64,000 nt of DNA from JAFEDN01 sp963795715 (GCA_963795715.1 CAWCIY010000003.1:372001-436000); one strand, 5' to 3'. Numbered from the stretch's first letter, positions 8,254 through 17,011 are shown. Translations and numbers: made by a program. Notes: generated from the letters alone by a model not told the origin.

Positions 8254-9751
8254 CATGGCAATCGCATTGAATTTCTCTCCTCCTTATTTCAAATTTAGAA
8301 GTCTTTCTATCTCTTGATTTATCAGTCTTTTTTCTTTATAAAACAGTGAGTTTTATACTAGGAAAGGAGTGCCTGATGAAATTGGAGAATACTTTTCTCG
8401 AACATTTTTCAGATCTCAAAGACCCTCGATTAAAGTCCCATCGTAATTTTAAATACAATCTGACTGACATTTTAGTGATCACTGTTCTCGCCACGATCTG
8501 TGGGGCTGACAATTGGGTAGAAATTTATAAATTTGGTTTAGCGAAAGAATCCTGGTTAAAAACATTTTTGGAATTACCGAGTGGGATTCCCTCGCCGGAT
8601 ACATTCGCTCATGTATTTGCTCGCTTGGACCCGGTGGCCTTTGAGAGATGTTTCGCCCAATGGATAGCCTCTTTAAGCATTGATTTAAAGCAGGAAATTA
8701 TTGCCTTGGATGGTAAAACAGTGAGAGGGTCCGGAAATAAAAGGCAGGGACATCCCGCCATTCACCTGGTCAGTGCCTGGGCTACTCGAAATCGGATGAT
8801 GTTAGCGCAAGTCAAAACCGCTGCCAAATCCAATGAAATTACCGCCATCCCCCAAGTACTGGAAATGATTGATGTCACAGGGGCTACCGTCACCATTGAT
8901 GCGATGGGTTGTCAGACCAAAATTGCCAGACAGATTATTAGGCAGGGAGCGAATTATGTTCTTTCACTCAAGGAAAATCAGCCGACGTTGTATCAAGCCG
9001 TCTGTGCCATTTTTGCTTTAGCCGAAGCTGGAGAAAAGAAATATAAAAATATGTTACACTTACGTAAAGTAGAGAAACTTCACAACCATGGCCGAATCGA
9101 AACACGGCGCTATACATTGATATCTGCTCGGAAAGAAGCGGGTTTTAGCGTCCGATTTCCGGGTTTAAAAGGGATAGGGAAAGTGGATATTACCCGAACC
9201 ACCAATAATCAAGTGGAATATTCCACCCGCTATTTTGTCACCAGTTTAAACTACGAGCAGATCAATACTTTTGTGAAAGCGGTTCGTCAACATTGGCAAA
9301 TCGAAGTAGACTTACACTGGTCTCTAGACGTGAGTTTCCGCGAAGACTTGAATCAATCTCGTATTGGGCATTCCGCTGAAAATTTAGCGCTGGTGAGACG
9401 GATAGCACTGAATCTTCTTAAACAAGAATCCACTCATCAACATGGCATCAGCTGTCGTCGCAAAACCGCTGGGTGGGATCACCAATATTTACTCAAAGTG
9501 CTCACAGCTGATCAATGTTTTAAATAAAAATTCGACAAACTTCGAAGTGTATTCTTGAACCCCTGACTGTTACTTTGTAGTCAGCGAGTAGTGAATTTTT
9601 AAAGGGTGGATTTCTCTACCTATTCAGCATATTCATATCAGAAAAAACTACTTACAATCAGACTCTTTCAGTTATTACCTCGGATAAAATTATTTCGGCA
9701 CAGGATATTAAAGAATTTTTTTTCAAGGTTTGTTTCAATGCGATTGCCATG
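8254..9751 (+). mobile_element. Insertion sequence carrying an ISAs1-family transposase
   Basis: The transposase gene is bracketed by an 18-bp perfect inverted repeat, CATGGCAATCGCATTGAA at 8254-8271 and its reverse complement at 9734-9751. Directly outside both copies lies the same 10-mer, GTGGCATGAC (8244-8253 and 9752-9761), which looks like a target duplication. An element of 1498 bp with a 10-bp duplication suits the ISAs1 family. A conflicting signal is CCCCTG at about 9560-9565, 38 bp after the stop, which resembles the CAGGG end usual for this family. No matching left CAGGG end was found, so I prefer the outer repeats, but the right boundary is not certain. Confidence 0.7.
8376..9527 (+). 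CDS. ISAs1-family transposase (H-repeat-associated type)
   Basis: The 383-residue protein is full length for the family. It has the N-terminal DUF4372-like segment (LENTFLEHFSDLKDPRLKSH), the LVITVLATICGADNW motif, and the DDE catalytic residues in DGKTVRGS, TIDAMGCQ and the C-terminal HWQIEVDLHWSLDVSFREDL. The ATG at 8376 is chosen over an in-frame ATG at 8346 because AAGGAG precedes it with a six-base spacer. No frameshift is seen, so the element may still be active. It excises and inserts the host element by cut-and-paste DNA transfer. Confidence 0.92.
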   Translation: MKLENTFLEHFSDLKDPRLKSHRNFKYNLTDILVITVLATICGADNWVEIYKFGLAKESWLKTFLELPSGIPSPDTFAHVFARLDPVAFERCFAQWIASLSIDLKQEIIALDGKTVRGSGNKRQGHPAIHLVSAWATRNRMMLAQVKTAAKSNEITAIPQVLEMIDVTGATVTIDAMGCQTKIARQIIRQGANYVLSLKENQPTLYQAVCAIFALAEAGEKKYKNMLHLRKVEKLHNHGRIETRRYTLISARKEAGFSVRFPGLKGIGKVDITRTTNNQVEYSTRYFVTSLNYEQINTFVKAVRQHWQIEVDLHWSLDVSFREDLNQSRIGHSAENLALVRRIALNLLKQESTHQHGISCRRKTAGWDHQYLLKVLTADQCFK

Positions 9752-9761
9752 GTGGCATGAC

Positions 9762-10086
9762 TGACCAAATCACCGAATTCTTTTATTAAACCCTCCCTTC
9801 TGAACGAGCTACGCATAAACGCCAGCCGTCAAGATACAAATGGTCAGCAGACCATGCTCTTCGCGTTTATCAAAAGGAAATTGACCTGGGAAAACCAGGC
9901 GTTCAAAAGAAAAGAAATATCGGTTAAAATGGTGATAGCCATGTAACAAAACTCCATTTGTTCGTGGTCAGAGATGTGCAGGTGTTCCACCACTTGTACG
10001 TCTCGCCATAGATTATATCTCCACTCAAAAACAAAAACAACTAAAATTTAAAAAAAGAAATGCATAATTTCAGGTGCTTATATACA
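9762..10086. other. Stretch without an intact gene, possible decayed coding sequence
   Basis: On the minus strand a frame reading HGYHHFNRYFFSFERL then FPFDKREEHGLLTI looks protein-like but lacks a start and shifts frame, so it may be the rest of an old gene cut by the insertion sequence. I could not name it. The block GATAGCCATGTAA near 9938 recurs near 11666 in a similar intergenic setting. No promoter or RNA gene is evident. Confidence 0.35.
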
Positions 10087-10236
10087 CTACCGCTTAAGGT
10101 TGTCGTACTTCCAAATGCTGTTTTGTCCATTAAAGCGCATTCTAATAATTTTCGCTAAAGTATCGCTTACATTTTCATTTAAATCCTCTTTTTCTTCTTG
10201 AAAGACGATGAAATATTTTCTTTTAATAGCGTTCAT
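10087..10236 (-). CDS. Small protein, 49 residues, unknown
   Basis: A short minus-strand frame begins MNAIKRKYFIVFQEEKEDLN and ends WKYDNLKR. AAAAGGAG precedes the ATG at good spacing, which is the main support. The N-terminus has a beta-like run (KYFIVF) followed by an acidic helix. It is weakly like the frameshifted small protein at 15102-15394, which starts MNNAIFLTIYVVYNTDEE; both have a Met-Asn start, a short hydrophobic strand and a charged helix. That likeness may be chance. It is too short to classify. Confidence 0.5.
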   Translation of the reverse strand: MNAIKRKYFIVFQEEKEDLNENVSDTLAKIIRMRFNGQNSIWKYDNLKR

Positions 10237-10354
10237 TGGTAAACTCCTTTTTTAGGAAATATTTCCCAGTATGTTAATCAACATATCAAGATAATTGCAC
10301 GTATTGATTATGATATTTTGAAATGCTAGCCTATGAAATAGATAAGGAAATTTT

Positions 10355-11386
10355 ATGAAAGCGGAAAATTCTAAGTTAACTGAACCTGTGCTGACATGTG
10401 AAATTGCTTTTCTAGGTGTAAGCAGTGGAATATCGCCTTTGGGTCCAGGAATTAGCAGCTTAATGGAACGTTTGGCGCACGACACCTATAGAGAGAAAGA
10501 TCGCTCAAAGCCGTCAATCCTTAGCGCGGATTTTGACTGCGCCACTAAAATCACTGATGTAGGGAAAATTCGGTTACGTTATTATCGCGGAGGCTCTGCC
10601 TTAAATACATTTAAACCAGTGTTCGTGTCTATACATAACAAGCCCATACTGATATTATGTATAGAGTCTATTGGTTTGATAAAAAACGACATACGTTTAT
10701 TTGAATTAAACGAAAAAATGAAGCTGTTGAAGCTGCTCCCCACTGATCTTACTCAAAAACGTATACTAGCTGTTACCCAATGCGACCGACTTAGTAACTC
10801 ATCTTATCCCTTACTCGATCAAGCAGTCAGAGAGTTTATTGCATCACATCCAGAATTGAATATTTCTTTTAGTTTAAAATGTTCTGCCAAAACTGGTTTT
10901 GGTTTTGATATCTTAGATAAAACAATATTGGATCATTTTATATCTCCCATCTATAAAGAAAAATTGCGCGATAAATATAGCGTGCAGAGATTTATAAATA
11001 TAAAGTATTCAAATTTTTTTGTGATCTTATATTATAAGAGTACAATAACTTCTTTTGAAGAAATTAGAAAAAAAGCGGCACAAGCTGGTGAGGACAAAGT
11101 TGTATCATTAATAGATAAAGAAACAAGCGTTCTTACTTCTGTGCATCCCAGCATATTAATCTATTTGATATCTATTTCTAATTTTCTTTTAAATTTTCCA
11201 AAAGAAATTGGTCAATTGATTTTACAGTATGATGAAGACCTTTCCCCTAAGTTGCCACTTTCTGATGCGATGAAACTGCCCGTTCCAGCAAAAGAATTAG
11301 CACTCAGTTTAACAAAAGAAATATTTCATTTTCCTCCCGATCGCAAAGAACAAAGTCAGAATTCTATAATTGACTTTCATCTTTAG
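10355..11386 (+). CDS. Rab/Ras-like small GTPase domain protein with degenerate nucleotide-binding motifs
   Basis: Residues about 12-205 follow the Rab/Ras fold order: a first strand and loop (CEIAFLGVSSGISPLGPGIS), SLMERLAHDTY (compare the Rab helix LLLRFADDTY), a switch-like stretch (ILSADFDCATKITDVGKIRL), the strand PILILCIE, a G4-like TQCD in place of NKxD, and a G5-like CSAKTGFGFD. The P-loop lacks the GKS/T lysine and no DxxG is seen, so GTP binding may be lost or altered. The C-terminal 130 residues have no clear match; FPKEIGQLILQY is faintly F-box-like. Rab-like proteins in bacteria are typical of Legionella relatives and suggest an effector acting on host membranes. That role is inferred. 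A decayed duplicate lies at 12437-12983. Confidence 0.65.
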   Translation: MKAENSKLTEPVLTCEIAFLGVSSGISPLGPGISSLMERLAHDTYREKDRSKPSILSADFDCATKITDVGKIRLRYYRGGSALNTFKPVFVSIHNKPILILCIESIGLIKNDIRLFELNEKMKLLKLLPTDLTQKRILAVTQCDRLSNSSYPLLDQAVREFIASHPELNISFSLKCSAKTGFGFDILDKTILDHFISPIYKEKLRDKYSVQRFINIKYSNFFVILYYKSTITSFEEIRKKAAQAGEDKVVSLIDKETSVLTSVHPSILIYLISISNFLLNFPKEIGQLILQYDEDLSPKLPLSDAMKLPVPAKELALSLTKEIFHFPPDRKEQSQNSIIDFHL

Positions 11387-11618
11387 CGGGCTGAAAGATT
11401 TGAATGAGGTTGTTTATAAAACCTAAAAAATAATCCAAGTCTGCAATCTTTTGAAGAAAAGACTCGATTAAAGTAAGCAGAGGTTGAAAATCACTGTGGT
11501 ATTTATAATTTAGTGAAATAATTAATTGAGTAAATTCATAACTTAAAAGTACTAAATTTTCATTTTCTATTTCAGAGTTAGAATACTTTTCAATAAAAAT
11601 ATTTAGTTTTGCATCCAA
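11364..11618 (-). CDS. Possible small hypothetical protein
   Basis: An 84-residue minus-strand frame (MDAKLNIFIEKYSNSEIENE) overlaps the 3' end of the Rab-like gene by 23 bases tail to tail. The composition is helical and protein-like, with LLTLIESFLQKIADLDYFLG in the middle. I see no strong ribosome binding site and no family. It sits between the Rab-like gene and the mazF-type toxin on the same strand as the toxin but 79 bases beyond its stop. Treat as tentative. Confidence 0.35.
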   Translation of the reverse strand: MDAKLNIFIEKYSNSEIENENLVLLSYEFTQLIISLNYKYHSDFQPLLTLIESFLQKIADLDYFLGFINNLIQIFQPAKDESQL

Positions 11619-11696
11619 GTTTTTAATTATCCACTCAATTTTAATTTTGTCTGGTACTCTCAGATGATAGCCATGTAAACATGTGAGTAGACCTAA

Positions 11697-12038
11697 TCAA
11701 GCGTTAATATTCAGCCATAATTTCAATGATTCATCTACGGCTTGTTGTTCTGTAGGAGTGATATTGCCTATTTTTTCGTGAATTCTTTCTCTTTTAACAC
11801 TGGTCATTTTATCAATCATAATTTGGGAAATTTTTTGTAGACCATTATTCGTTGATGGAGATAATGAAATACGAAATAAGGGCACTTCAACTATGTGAGA
11901 GGTAATTGGACATATCGTCAAACTGGCGTGGGTAGGATTAAACAAATCGGATTGCACAACTAGTGCTGGACGTTCTTTTCCATAATCACCTTGTACAACA
12001 CAGATTACAATATCGCCTCGAACGATATTTATCGCCAT
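11697..12038 (-). CDS. MazF/PemK-family mRNA interferase toxin
   Basis: The 113-residue protein shows the MazF fold signature: VRGDIVICVVQGDYGKERPA, with RPALVV as the usual motif, then LTICPITSHIVEVPLFRISL and the C-terminal KISQIMIDKMTSVKRERI, where the conserved T-S precedes the last helices. MazF toxins cut mRNA at short sequence motifs. The start overlaps the stop of the antitoxin gene by ten bases, the common antitoxin-first order. The pair sits between the Rab-like gene and its decayed copy. Confidence 0.9.
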   Translation of the reverse strand: MAINIVRGDIVICVVQGDYGKERPALVVQSDLFNPTHASLTICPITSHIVEVPLFRISLSPSTNNGLQKISQIMIDKMTSVKRERIHEKIGNITPTEQQAVDESLKLWLNINA

Positions 12039-12277
12039 GCTGAATCATCCATTTCATCTTCCCAAGAGGCGTCTTCTGGCTTGTCGGCTTTGTTAGCTCG
12101 TAACGATTGCTGGCGCGCTTCTTCAATTAATTGGGTATTTAGTGTTTGGTTAATGTAAAGTTGCAAGGCTTGAACGATGATCCAATTTTTCCCTCGATGT
12201 AATACATGGCTAGCTTGCTCCAGTTGTTGCCGCAAGCGAGGAGGTAATCTAATACTGGTTGTTTCACTTCTATTCAT
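12029..12277 (-). CDS. Ribbon-helix-helix antitoxin of the MazF-type toxin
   Basis: The chosen start gives an 82-residue protein: MNRSETTSIRLPPRLRQQLE, a ribbon strand (TTSIRLP) followed by two helices, as in CopG/Arc-type repressors. The acidic tail EDASWEDEMDDSAWR is what would bind and block the toxin and also ends the gene at the toxin start. An in-frame ATG 19 codons earlier is possible but lacks conserved sequence. Antitoxins of this kind usually repress their own promoter, so a palindromic operator may lie in 12278-12350. Confidence 0.85.
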   Translation of the reverse strand: MNRSETTSIRLPPRLRQQLEQASHVLHRGKNWIIVQALQLYINQTLNTQLIEEARQQSLRANKADKPEDASWEDEMDDSAWR

Positions 12278-12436
12278 AAGTTTTTCCCAATAGGTTGCAA
12301 TACAAAGTATTGCATATGTTGTATTTCTTGTCAATCGCTCAAGATGAAATTAATACCCACCAAAATCTGCATGGACCGTGAACATCATGAAATTATTGCA
12401 GATTTTACCGATTTTATAGGCATTGCATGGACATCC

Positions 12437-12983
12437 AAGAATTTATCGCATCAAATTCTGAATTAAATATTTCTCTTACTTTAAAATGTTCTGCTGCCAC
12501 TGGTTTGGGTTGTGATATCTTAGAAAAAACAATATTAGATCATTATTATGATCTATAAAACTACGCGATATATTTCGCGTGCAGAGATTTATAAATATAA
12601 AGTATTCAAATCTTTTTGTGATTTTATATTATCAGCGTACAATCACTTCTTTTGGAGAAATTAGAAAAAAAGCGGCTCAAAAGAGGGAAGATAAAATTGT
12701 ATCGCAAATAGATAAAGAAGCAAGCGTTCTTACTTCTGTGCATCCCAGCGTATTAGTCTATTTAATATCTATTTCTGAGTTTCTTTTAAATTTTCCAAAA
12801 GGAATTGATGAAATGATTTTACAGTATGATGGTGATCTTTGCGCTAAGTGGCCACTTTCTGATGTAATGAAATTGCCTGTTCCGGCAAAAGAATTAGCGC
12901 TCCGTTTAACAAACGAAATATTTCATTCTGCCGCCGGTCACAAAGAACAAAGTCAGAATTGTACAATTGACTTCCGTCTTTAA
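12437..12983 (+). pseudogene. Decayed duplicate of the Rab-like gene
   Basis: The first part reads EFIASNSELNISLTLKCSAA then TGLGCDILEKTILDH, nearly identical to residues 165-200 of the 10355 gene. At about 12553 a deletion of about 11 bases next to ACTACGCGATATATTTCGCG breaks the frame. The rest resumes as MQRFINIKYSNLFVILYYQR and runs to the same C-terminus (CTIDFRL versus SIIDFHL). The whole N-terminal half, including the P-loop region, is missing. A downstream GTG could allow a 134-residue C-terminal fragment to be made. The two copies flank the MazF-type pair, so duplication and insertion events overlapped here. Confidence 0.8.
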
Positions 12984-13063
12984 AGACTCGAACACAATTG
13001 AGCCAGCGTGTGCTCCTAGGCTTGAGGTTGCATCACTGATTACATAATGGTTTAATTATTTAT

Positions 13064-15091
13064 ATGAGTACCAAACAACTTCCCCGGTTTAGCAATGTTG
13101 ATCCGGTAAAAATCATCAGTCAATTACAAAATTTATTAGATGAAAATCGCCAGGCGTTAAAAGAATTACTGGCGCAGCCTCATCCATTTACCTGGCAAAA
13201 CTGCCTGCACCCTTTAGAAGATTTAGATAATCGGTTACAACGATTTTGGTCTCCAATCAGTCATCTTAACGCAGTGGTAAACTCTCCGGCTTTGCGCGAA
13301 GCATACAATGCAGGTCTGCCATTGTTAACCGATTATCAAACTGAGATCGGACATAACCAAGCCTTATTCGAGGCGGTAAAGCAAATCGCCACCAGCGCCG
13401 AGTATGCCAACTTTGACGACGCTCAAAAAATGGTAATTAAACATTTATTGCGTGATTTTAAATTAGCGGGCATAGCGCTACCGCCAAAAGATAAACACTA
13501 TTTTGCCGACCTTTCAAAAGAAATCTCTCAACTCAGCACCCGGTTTGAAGAAAACGTATTAGATGCGACTGACGGCTGGAGCAAACAGATCGAAAATGCG
13601 GATGATTTACAAGGCATCCCCGAAATTGCTATCCATGCAGCGCAAGCAGCGGCGGAGAAGAAAAAATTATCCGGCTGGCTGTTTAATTTAGAAGCCCCTT
13701 CGTATTTAGCAATCATGCTGCACGCAGACTCAGCAGAATTACGCCAAGAAATATATACTGCTTACGTCACTCGGGCTTCCGATCAAGGGCCGCAAGCCGA
13801 TCGATGGGATAACACCTCGATTATAGAAAAAATTCTGCAAAAACGCCTTGAAAAAGCGCGTTTACTTGGTTTTAACAATTATGCAGAATATTCTTTAGCA
13901 AAAAAAATGGTGCCGGCCACTCAGCAAGTTTTAGACTTCTTGCAAGACTTGTTAACCGCCAGCAAACAAAAAGCCGTAGCCGAATTGAACGAGATAAAAG
14001 ATTTTACCGCAGAAAAAACCGGCCAAAAATTATTGCAGCCTTGGGACGTGGGATATTATAGCGAGATATTACGCCAAGAACGTTATGCTATTTCTCAAGA
14101 AGAGTTACGAGCGTATTTTCCTTTTGAAAAAGCATTGTCAGGGCTATTCGTAATTGTGCAGAAACTATTCGGGATTCGCTGTGAACGGCTTACTGACGTA
14201 GATGTTTGGCATCCCGACGTCCATTGTTACGCCATTTACGATGTACAAAATCAATTACGTAGTTATTTTTATGTCGATGCTTTTGCTCGACCAAATAAGC
14301 GCGGCGGCGCCTGGATGGATGAGTACTGCGGCAGAAGACGTTTATCGGATGGCAACATCCAAATTCCTGTCGCTTATTTAAATTGTAATTTTCAGGCGCC
14401 TATCGGCAAGATGCCTGCGCTGTTAACCCATGATGAAGTACAAACTTTGTTTCATGAATTTGGCCACTGCTTGCAACACATGTTAACCAAAATTGATTAC
14501 TTGGCAGTTTCTGGTATCAATGGCATCCCCTGGGACGCCGTAGAATTGCCCAGTCAATTTCTAGAAAATTGGGCTTGGCAAAAAGAATGCATGCCATATA
14601 TTTCCGAACACTATCTCACCAAACAACCTTTACCGGATAAATTATTTGAACGCATGCACAAAGCGCGTCATTTCCAAGAAGCGATGCAATTACTGCGCCA
14701 AATTGAGTTTGCTTTATTCGACTTTAGATTACACATGGAATTTAACCCGCAGCAGCAAAATCAAGCTCAACATATTCTTAATTCAGTGCGTGAACAAACT
14801 GCCTTACTTCCGGTCCCTTCGTTCAACCGTTTTCAAAATAGCTTTACTCATATTTTCGGTGGCGGTTATGCCGCTGGTTACTACAGTTACAAATGGGCAG
14901 AGGTTATGGCCAGTGATGCTTTTGGGTTATTTCTAGAAAAAGGAATTTTTGACCCAACGACCAGTCAGAGTTTTCTGCATACTTTTTTAGAAAGCGGTGG
15001 CGCAATAGACCCATTAGAATTATTCATTCAATTTAGAGGCCGTCCACCACAAGTAAAGGCATTGCTGCGTCAAAGTGGCATTATTAAATAG
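13064..15091 (+). CDS. prlC: Oligopeptidase A (M3 family zinc metallopeptidase)
   Basis: The 675-residue protein matches M3A oligopeptidase in length and layout. The zinc motif HEFGH lies at about residue 464, inside TLFHEFGHCLQHMLT, and the downstream glutamate helix and the SGINGIPWDAVELPSQF segment follow as expected. The enzyme degrades short peptides in the cytoplasm, including cleaved signal peptides. In gammaproteobacteria prlC is often next to rsmJ, but here a different neighbour follows. No frame damage is seen, unlike the origin region. Confidence 0.96.
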   Translation: MSTKQLPRFSNVDPVKIISQLQNLLDENRQALKELLAQPHPFTWQNCLHPLEDLDNRLQRFWSPISHLNAVVNSPALREAYNAGLPLLTDYQTEIGHNQALFEAVKQIATSAEYANFDDAQKMVIKHLLRDFKLAGIALPPKDKHYFADLSKEISQLSTRFEENVLDATDGWSKQIENADDLQGIPEIAIHAAQAAAEKKKLSGWLFNLEAPSYLAIMLHADSAELRQEIYTAYVTRASDQGPQADRWDNTSIIEKILQKRLEKARLLGFNNYAEYSLAKKMVPATQQVLDFLQDLLTASKQKAVAELNEIKDFTAEKTGQKLLQPWDVGYYSEILRQERYAISQEELRAYFPFEKALSGLFVIVQKLFGIRCERLTDVDVWHPDVHCYAIYDVQNQLRSYFYVDAFARPNKRGGAWMDEYCGRRRLSDGNIQIPVAYLNCNFQAPIGKMPALLTHDEVQTLFHEFGHCLQHMLTKIDYLAVSGINGIPWDAVELPSQFLENWAWQKECMPYISEHYLTKQPLPDKLFERMHKARHFQEAMQLLRQIEFALFDFRLHMEFNPQQQNQAQHILNSVREQTALLPVPSFNRFQNSFTHIFGGGYAAGYYSYKWAEVMASDAFGLFLEKGIFDPTTSQSFLHTFLESGGAIDPLELFIQFRGRPPQVKALLRQSGIIK

Positions 15092-15101
15092 CCCGGCTTG
15101 C

Positions 15102-15394
15102 TTATGCGTTTATTGAACCAACTTCCAAAAATGCACTAGTTGGTTTGTCCTTTAAGCTAATATATTCTAAACGCCATTGATCAGATTTAAGTATATGAGC
15201 TAGTGAAAAGTGGGTATCTGCTATGACGTCACAGCTTTCTAGTACAATTCCATTTGTGGAATCGACTCCCACATAAGCCTTTTGAAAAAGCCCCTGCAAC
15301 TTGGTTGCAACTTTCTCAGCAGCTTCCCTTGCAGATTGTGTTTCTTCATCTGTATTGTAAACGACATAGATGGTTAAAAAATAGCGTTATTCAT
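15102..15394 (-). pseudogene. Small protein gene, third in the TIGR04255/HTH operon, with a one-base frameshift
   Basis: AAGGAG precedes an ATG at 15394 (MNNAIF), but the frame hits TAA at once. Adding one T to the six-T run at about 15376-15381 gives MNNAIFLTIYVVYNTDEETQ, continuing through REAAEKVATKLQGLFQKAYV to GSINA, about 97 residues. This is either a true frameshift or a homopolymer sequencing error. The product has a strand-helix start and no known domain. It follows the HTH gene by 18 bases and belongs to the same operon. A weaker alternative is translation from an internal start giving only about 65 residues. Confidence 0.6.
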
Positions 15395-15412
15395 TAACTT
15401 ACAACTCCTTCT

Positions 15413-16036
15413 TTAATCTTTCTCCAGGGAACCAGGAATAGAAATATATGACCGCCAATCATTCGTAGCTTTGGCTTTCGATAATGATAAAAGTGATTTT
15501 TCATAAGATGCTTGCATGATTCTAGCTTCTTGAATCACTGCAGCAATATGCTGACTTGGATTTTCTCCGGACAATATAATATCTATTAAGGATTTACCAT
15601 CAAAAGTTTTCATCGTTAATAATGTTTCGACTCGCGTTATATTCGATTCCCGAAATTGATCTGCAATTTTACTCAGCTTCGTTATTATATTTTGTTTTTC
15701 CGGTTCTGGGATTGAGCTTTCCGCTAACCATTTATAAACCGCTTGCCGGGAGACGTGTAATAAATCTGCAATATTCGAGATAGGTATATTAAAAATATGA
15801 CGAATATTTTCTAGATGTTGGGCCGGAGTTCTCAAGTCAGGACTGAGAAGCTGGGTGGTTTCAATTGCATAATGCACACGATAACTAATGTCATCAATCC
15901 ATTCGCTGGAATGCATTGTATCGTAAATACTACCAGTCCCCACTATTCCCATTAACAATAACCCACTACTAATACCTAATGTTTTATTCTTAGTTAATGG
16001 TTTCATTGGTTGATTTTCAGGGCTGTCAATAAGCAT
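15413..16036 (-). CDS. Helix-turn-helix protein with an N-terminal hydrophobic segment
   Basis: The 207-residue protein has an XRE-like helix-turn-helix at about residues 80-106 (IPISNIADLLHVSRQAVYKW). Residues 22-37 (LGISSGLLLMGIVGTGSI) are hydrophobic and could span or touch the membrane. AGGAGG lies six bases before the ATG at 16036, which supports this start over MKPLTK ten codons later. A charged C-terminal half (TRVETLLTMKTFDGKSLIDI) has no known match. It is the middle gene of an operon with a TIGR04255 protein, 23 bases upstream, and a small protein. The HTH would suit regulation or a stress-sensing role; neither is proven. Confidence 0.75.
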   Translation of the reverse strand: MLIDSPENQPMKPLTKNKTLGISSGLLLMGIVGTGSIYDTMHSSEWIDDISYRVHYAIETTQLLSPDLRTPAQHLENIRHIFNIPISNIADLLHVSRQAVYKWLAESSIPEPEKQNIITKLSKIADQFRESNITRVETLLTMKTFDGKSLIDIILSGENPSQHIAAVIQEARIMQASYEKSLLSLSKAKATNDWRSYISIPGSLEKD

Positions 16037-16059
16037 ACTCGTCCTCCTGTTTTGTCAGT

Positions 16060-16863
16060 TTACTCTGACCAAACACTCTTTGCATACTCCGTAGTAATTG
16101 CTGCGAACATTTTTTTAAGAGTTTTATGTAATGATGATAATTGTTCATTAATTTTATTAAAGTCAAAGGGTAAATGCCCTTCAACAAAATGATCTGTATC
16201 AATAATGGCATGAGAACACGGTTGAGTAATCGTAAAACGTTCCATTGGTTTTAAATCAAAAGGCGATATTCCGGGTGGATAACCTAATAAAGCTGATTGT
16301 AGTTGAATAACTCGTACAATCAGTTTACCTTTCTTTAATAAAGGCTCACATTCCGTTTGAAATATTGACTCATGTAACGAGTAATTTAATTGCTCTTGAT
16401 TAAGATTTATCCCGTGAAGCCCCGGGACTAAATATTGAGTTACATTTTCCTTACTTGAAGGTAAAATGGCATCCAAATATCGCAAACCCAATCGACTAAG
16501 ATGATCAAGTTTGACCTCTTGATGCACAATCTTTAAACCATTTAATAATTCAGAAATAAACTCTTTATTTGTTTCATAATGTGTTGTATGAAAAGTCAAA
16601 GATGAAGTATCTAAAATAAATCCTGCAGTTTTATCTTCTTTGTTCAGCAACCAAGAGGTAGTATTGTTAACTTTTGGTTCGACTTGTTGTCCTAGCTGAA
16701 GTTGAGTAATCTCTCGACGTTCAAAAAGAGTATAACCTTTACAACGCAGCTGATCTTGGATCTCACCCACATATTTCTCCATTGCGGCTATGGGGTTAAA
16801 TCTGGCTTGAACAAGAGCATAGTAAACAGGCGCATTTTTCATTTTTACGTTTTTCTTACCCAA
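16060..16863 (-). CDS. TIGR04255 family protein
   Basis: The 267-residue protein follows the sporadic TIGR04255 pattern: NAPVYYALVQARFNPIAAME at the start, a GYTLFERREITQLQL segment, SRLGLRYLDAI in the middle, and a C-terminal IDTDHFVEGHLPFDFNKINE with LHKTLKKMFAAITTEYAKSVW. Members occur patchily in bacteria, often near mobile or defence genes, and have no assigned function. The TTG start at 16863 is chosen because AAGGAG lies six bases before it; an ATG seven codons later is possible. It leads a three-gene operon and is divergent from an M16 peptidase gene. Confidence 0.8.
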   Translation of the reverse strand: MGKKNVKMKNAPVYYALVQARFNPIAAMEKYVGEIQDQLRCKGYTLFERREITQLQLGQQVEPKVNNTTSWLLNKEDKTAGFILDTSSLTFHTTHYETNKEFISELLNGLKIVHQEVKLDHLSRLGLRYLDAILPSSKENVTQYLVPGLHGINLNQEQLNYSLHESIFQTECEPLLKKGKLIVRVIQLQSALLGYPPGISPFDLKPMERFTITQPCSHAIIDTDHFVEGHLPFDFNKINEQLSSLHKTLKKMFAAITTEYAKSVWSE

Positions 16864-16982
16864 AGAAGGCTCCTTGAAAATTTAAATGCTTTTTAGTAAG
16901 TGATATCTAACAGTTTACACTTTAGTTGACACCCCTGCAACAATAAAACAAATCTAATCTCACCTCTCCCCAAACCGAATTA

Positions 16983-17011
16983 TTGAATAGACAGTCTTTT
17001 CTGGTTATGCT
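16983..17011 (+). promoter_or_regulatory. Candidate sigma-70 promoter of the M16 peptidase operon
   Basis: TTGAAT at 16983-16988 and TATGCT at 17006-17011 are separated by 17 bases and lie 37 bases before the ATG. A second overlapping TTATGCTAAT lies just downstream. The match is by eye only. Confidence 0.4.

Noticed and set aside
9930..10060. Minus-strand frame with an MEFCYMAITILTDISFLL stretch
   Set aside because: No acceptable start or ribosome binding site, and a second frame in the same place looks equally coding, so only a decayed gene can be supported.
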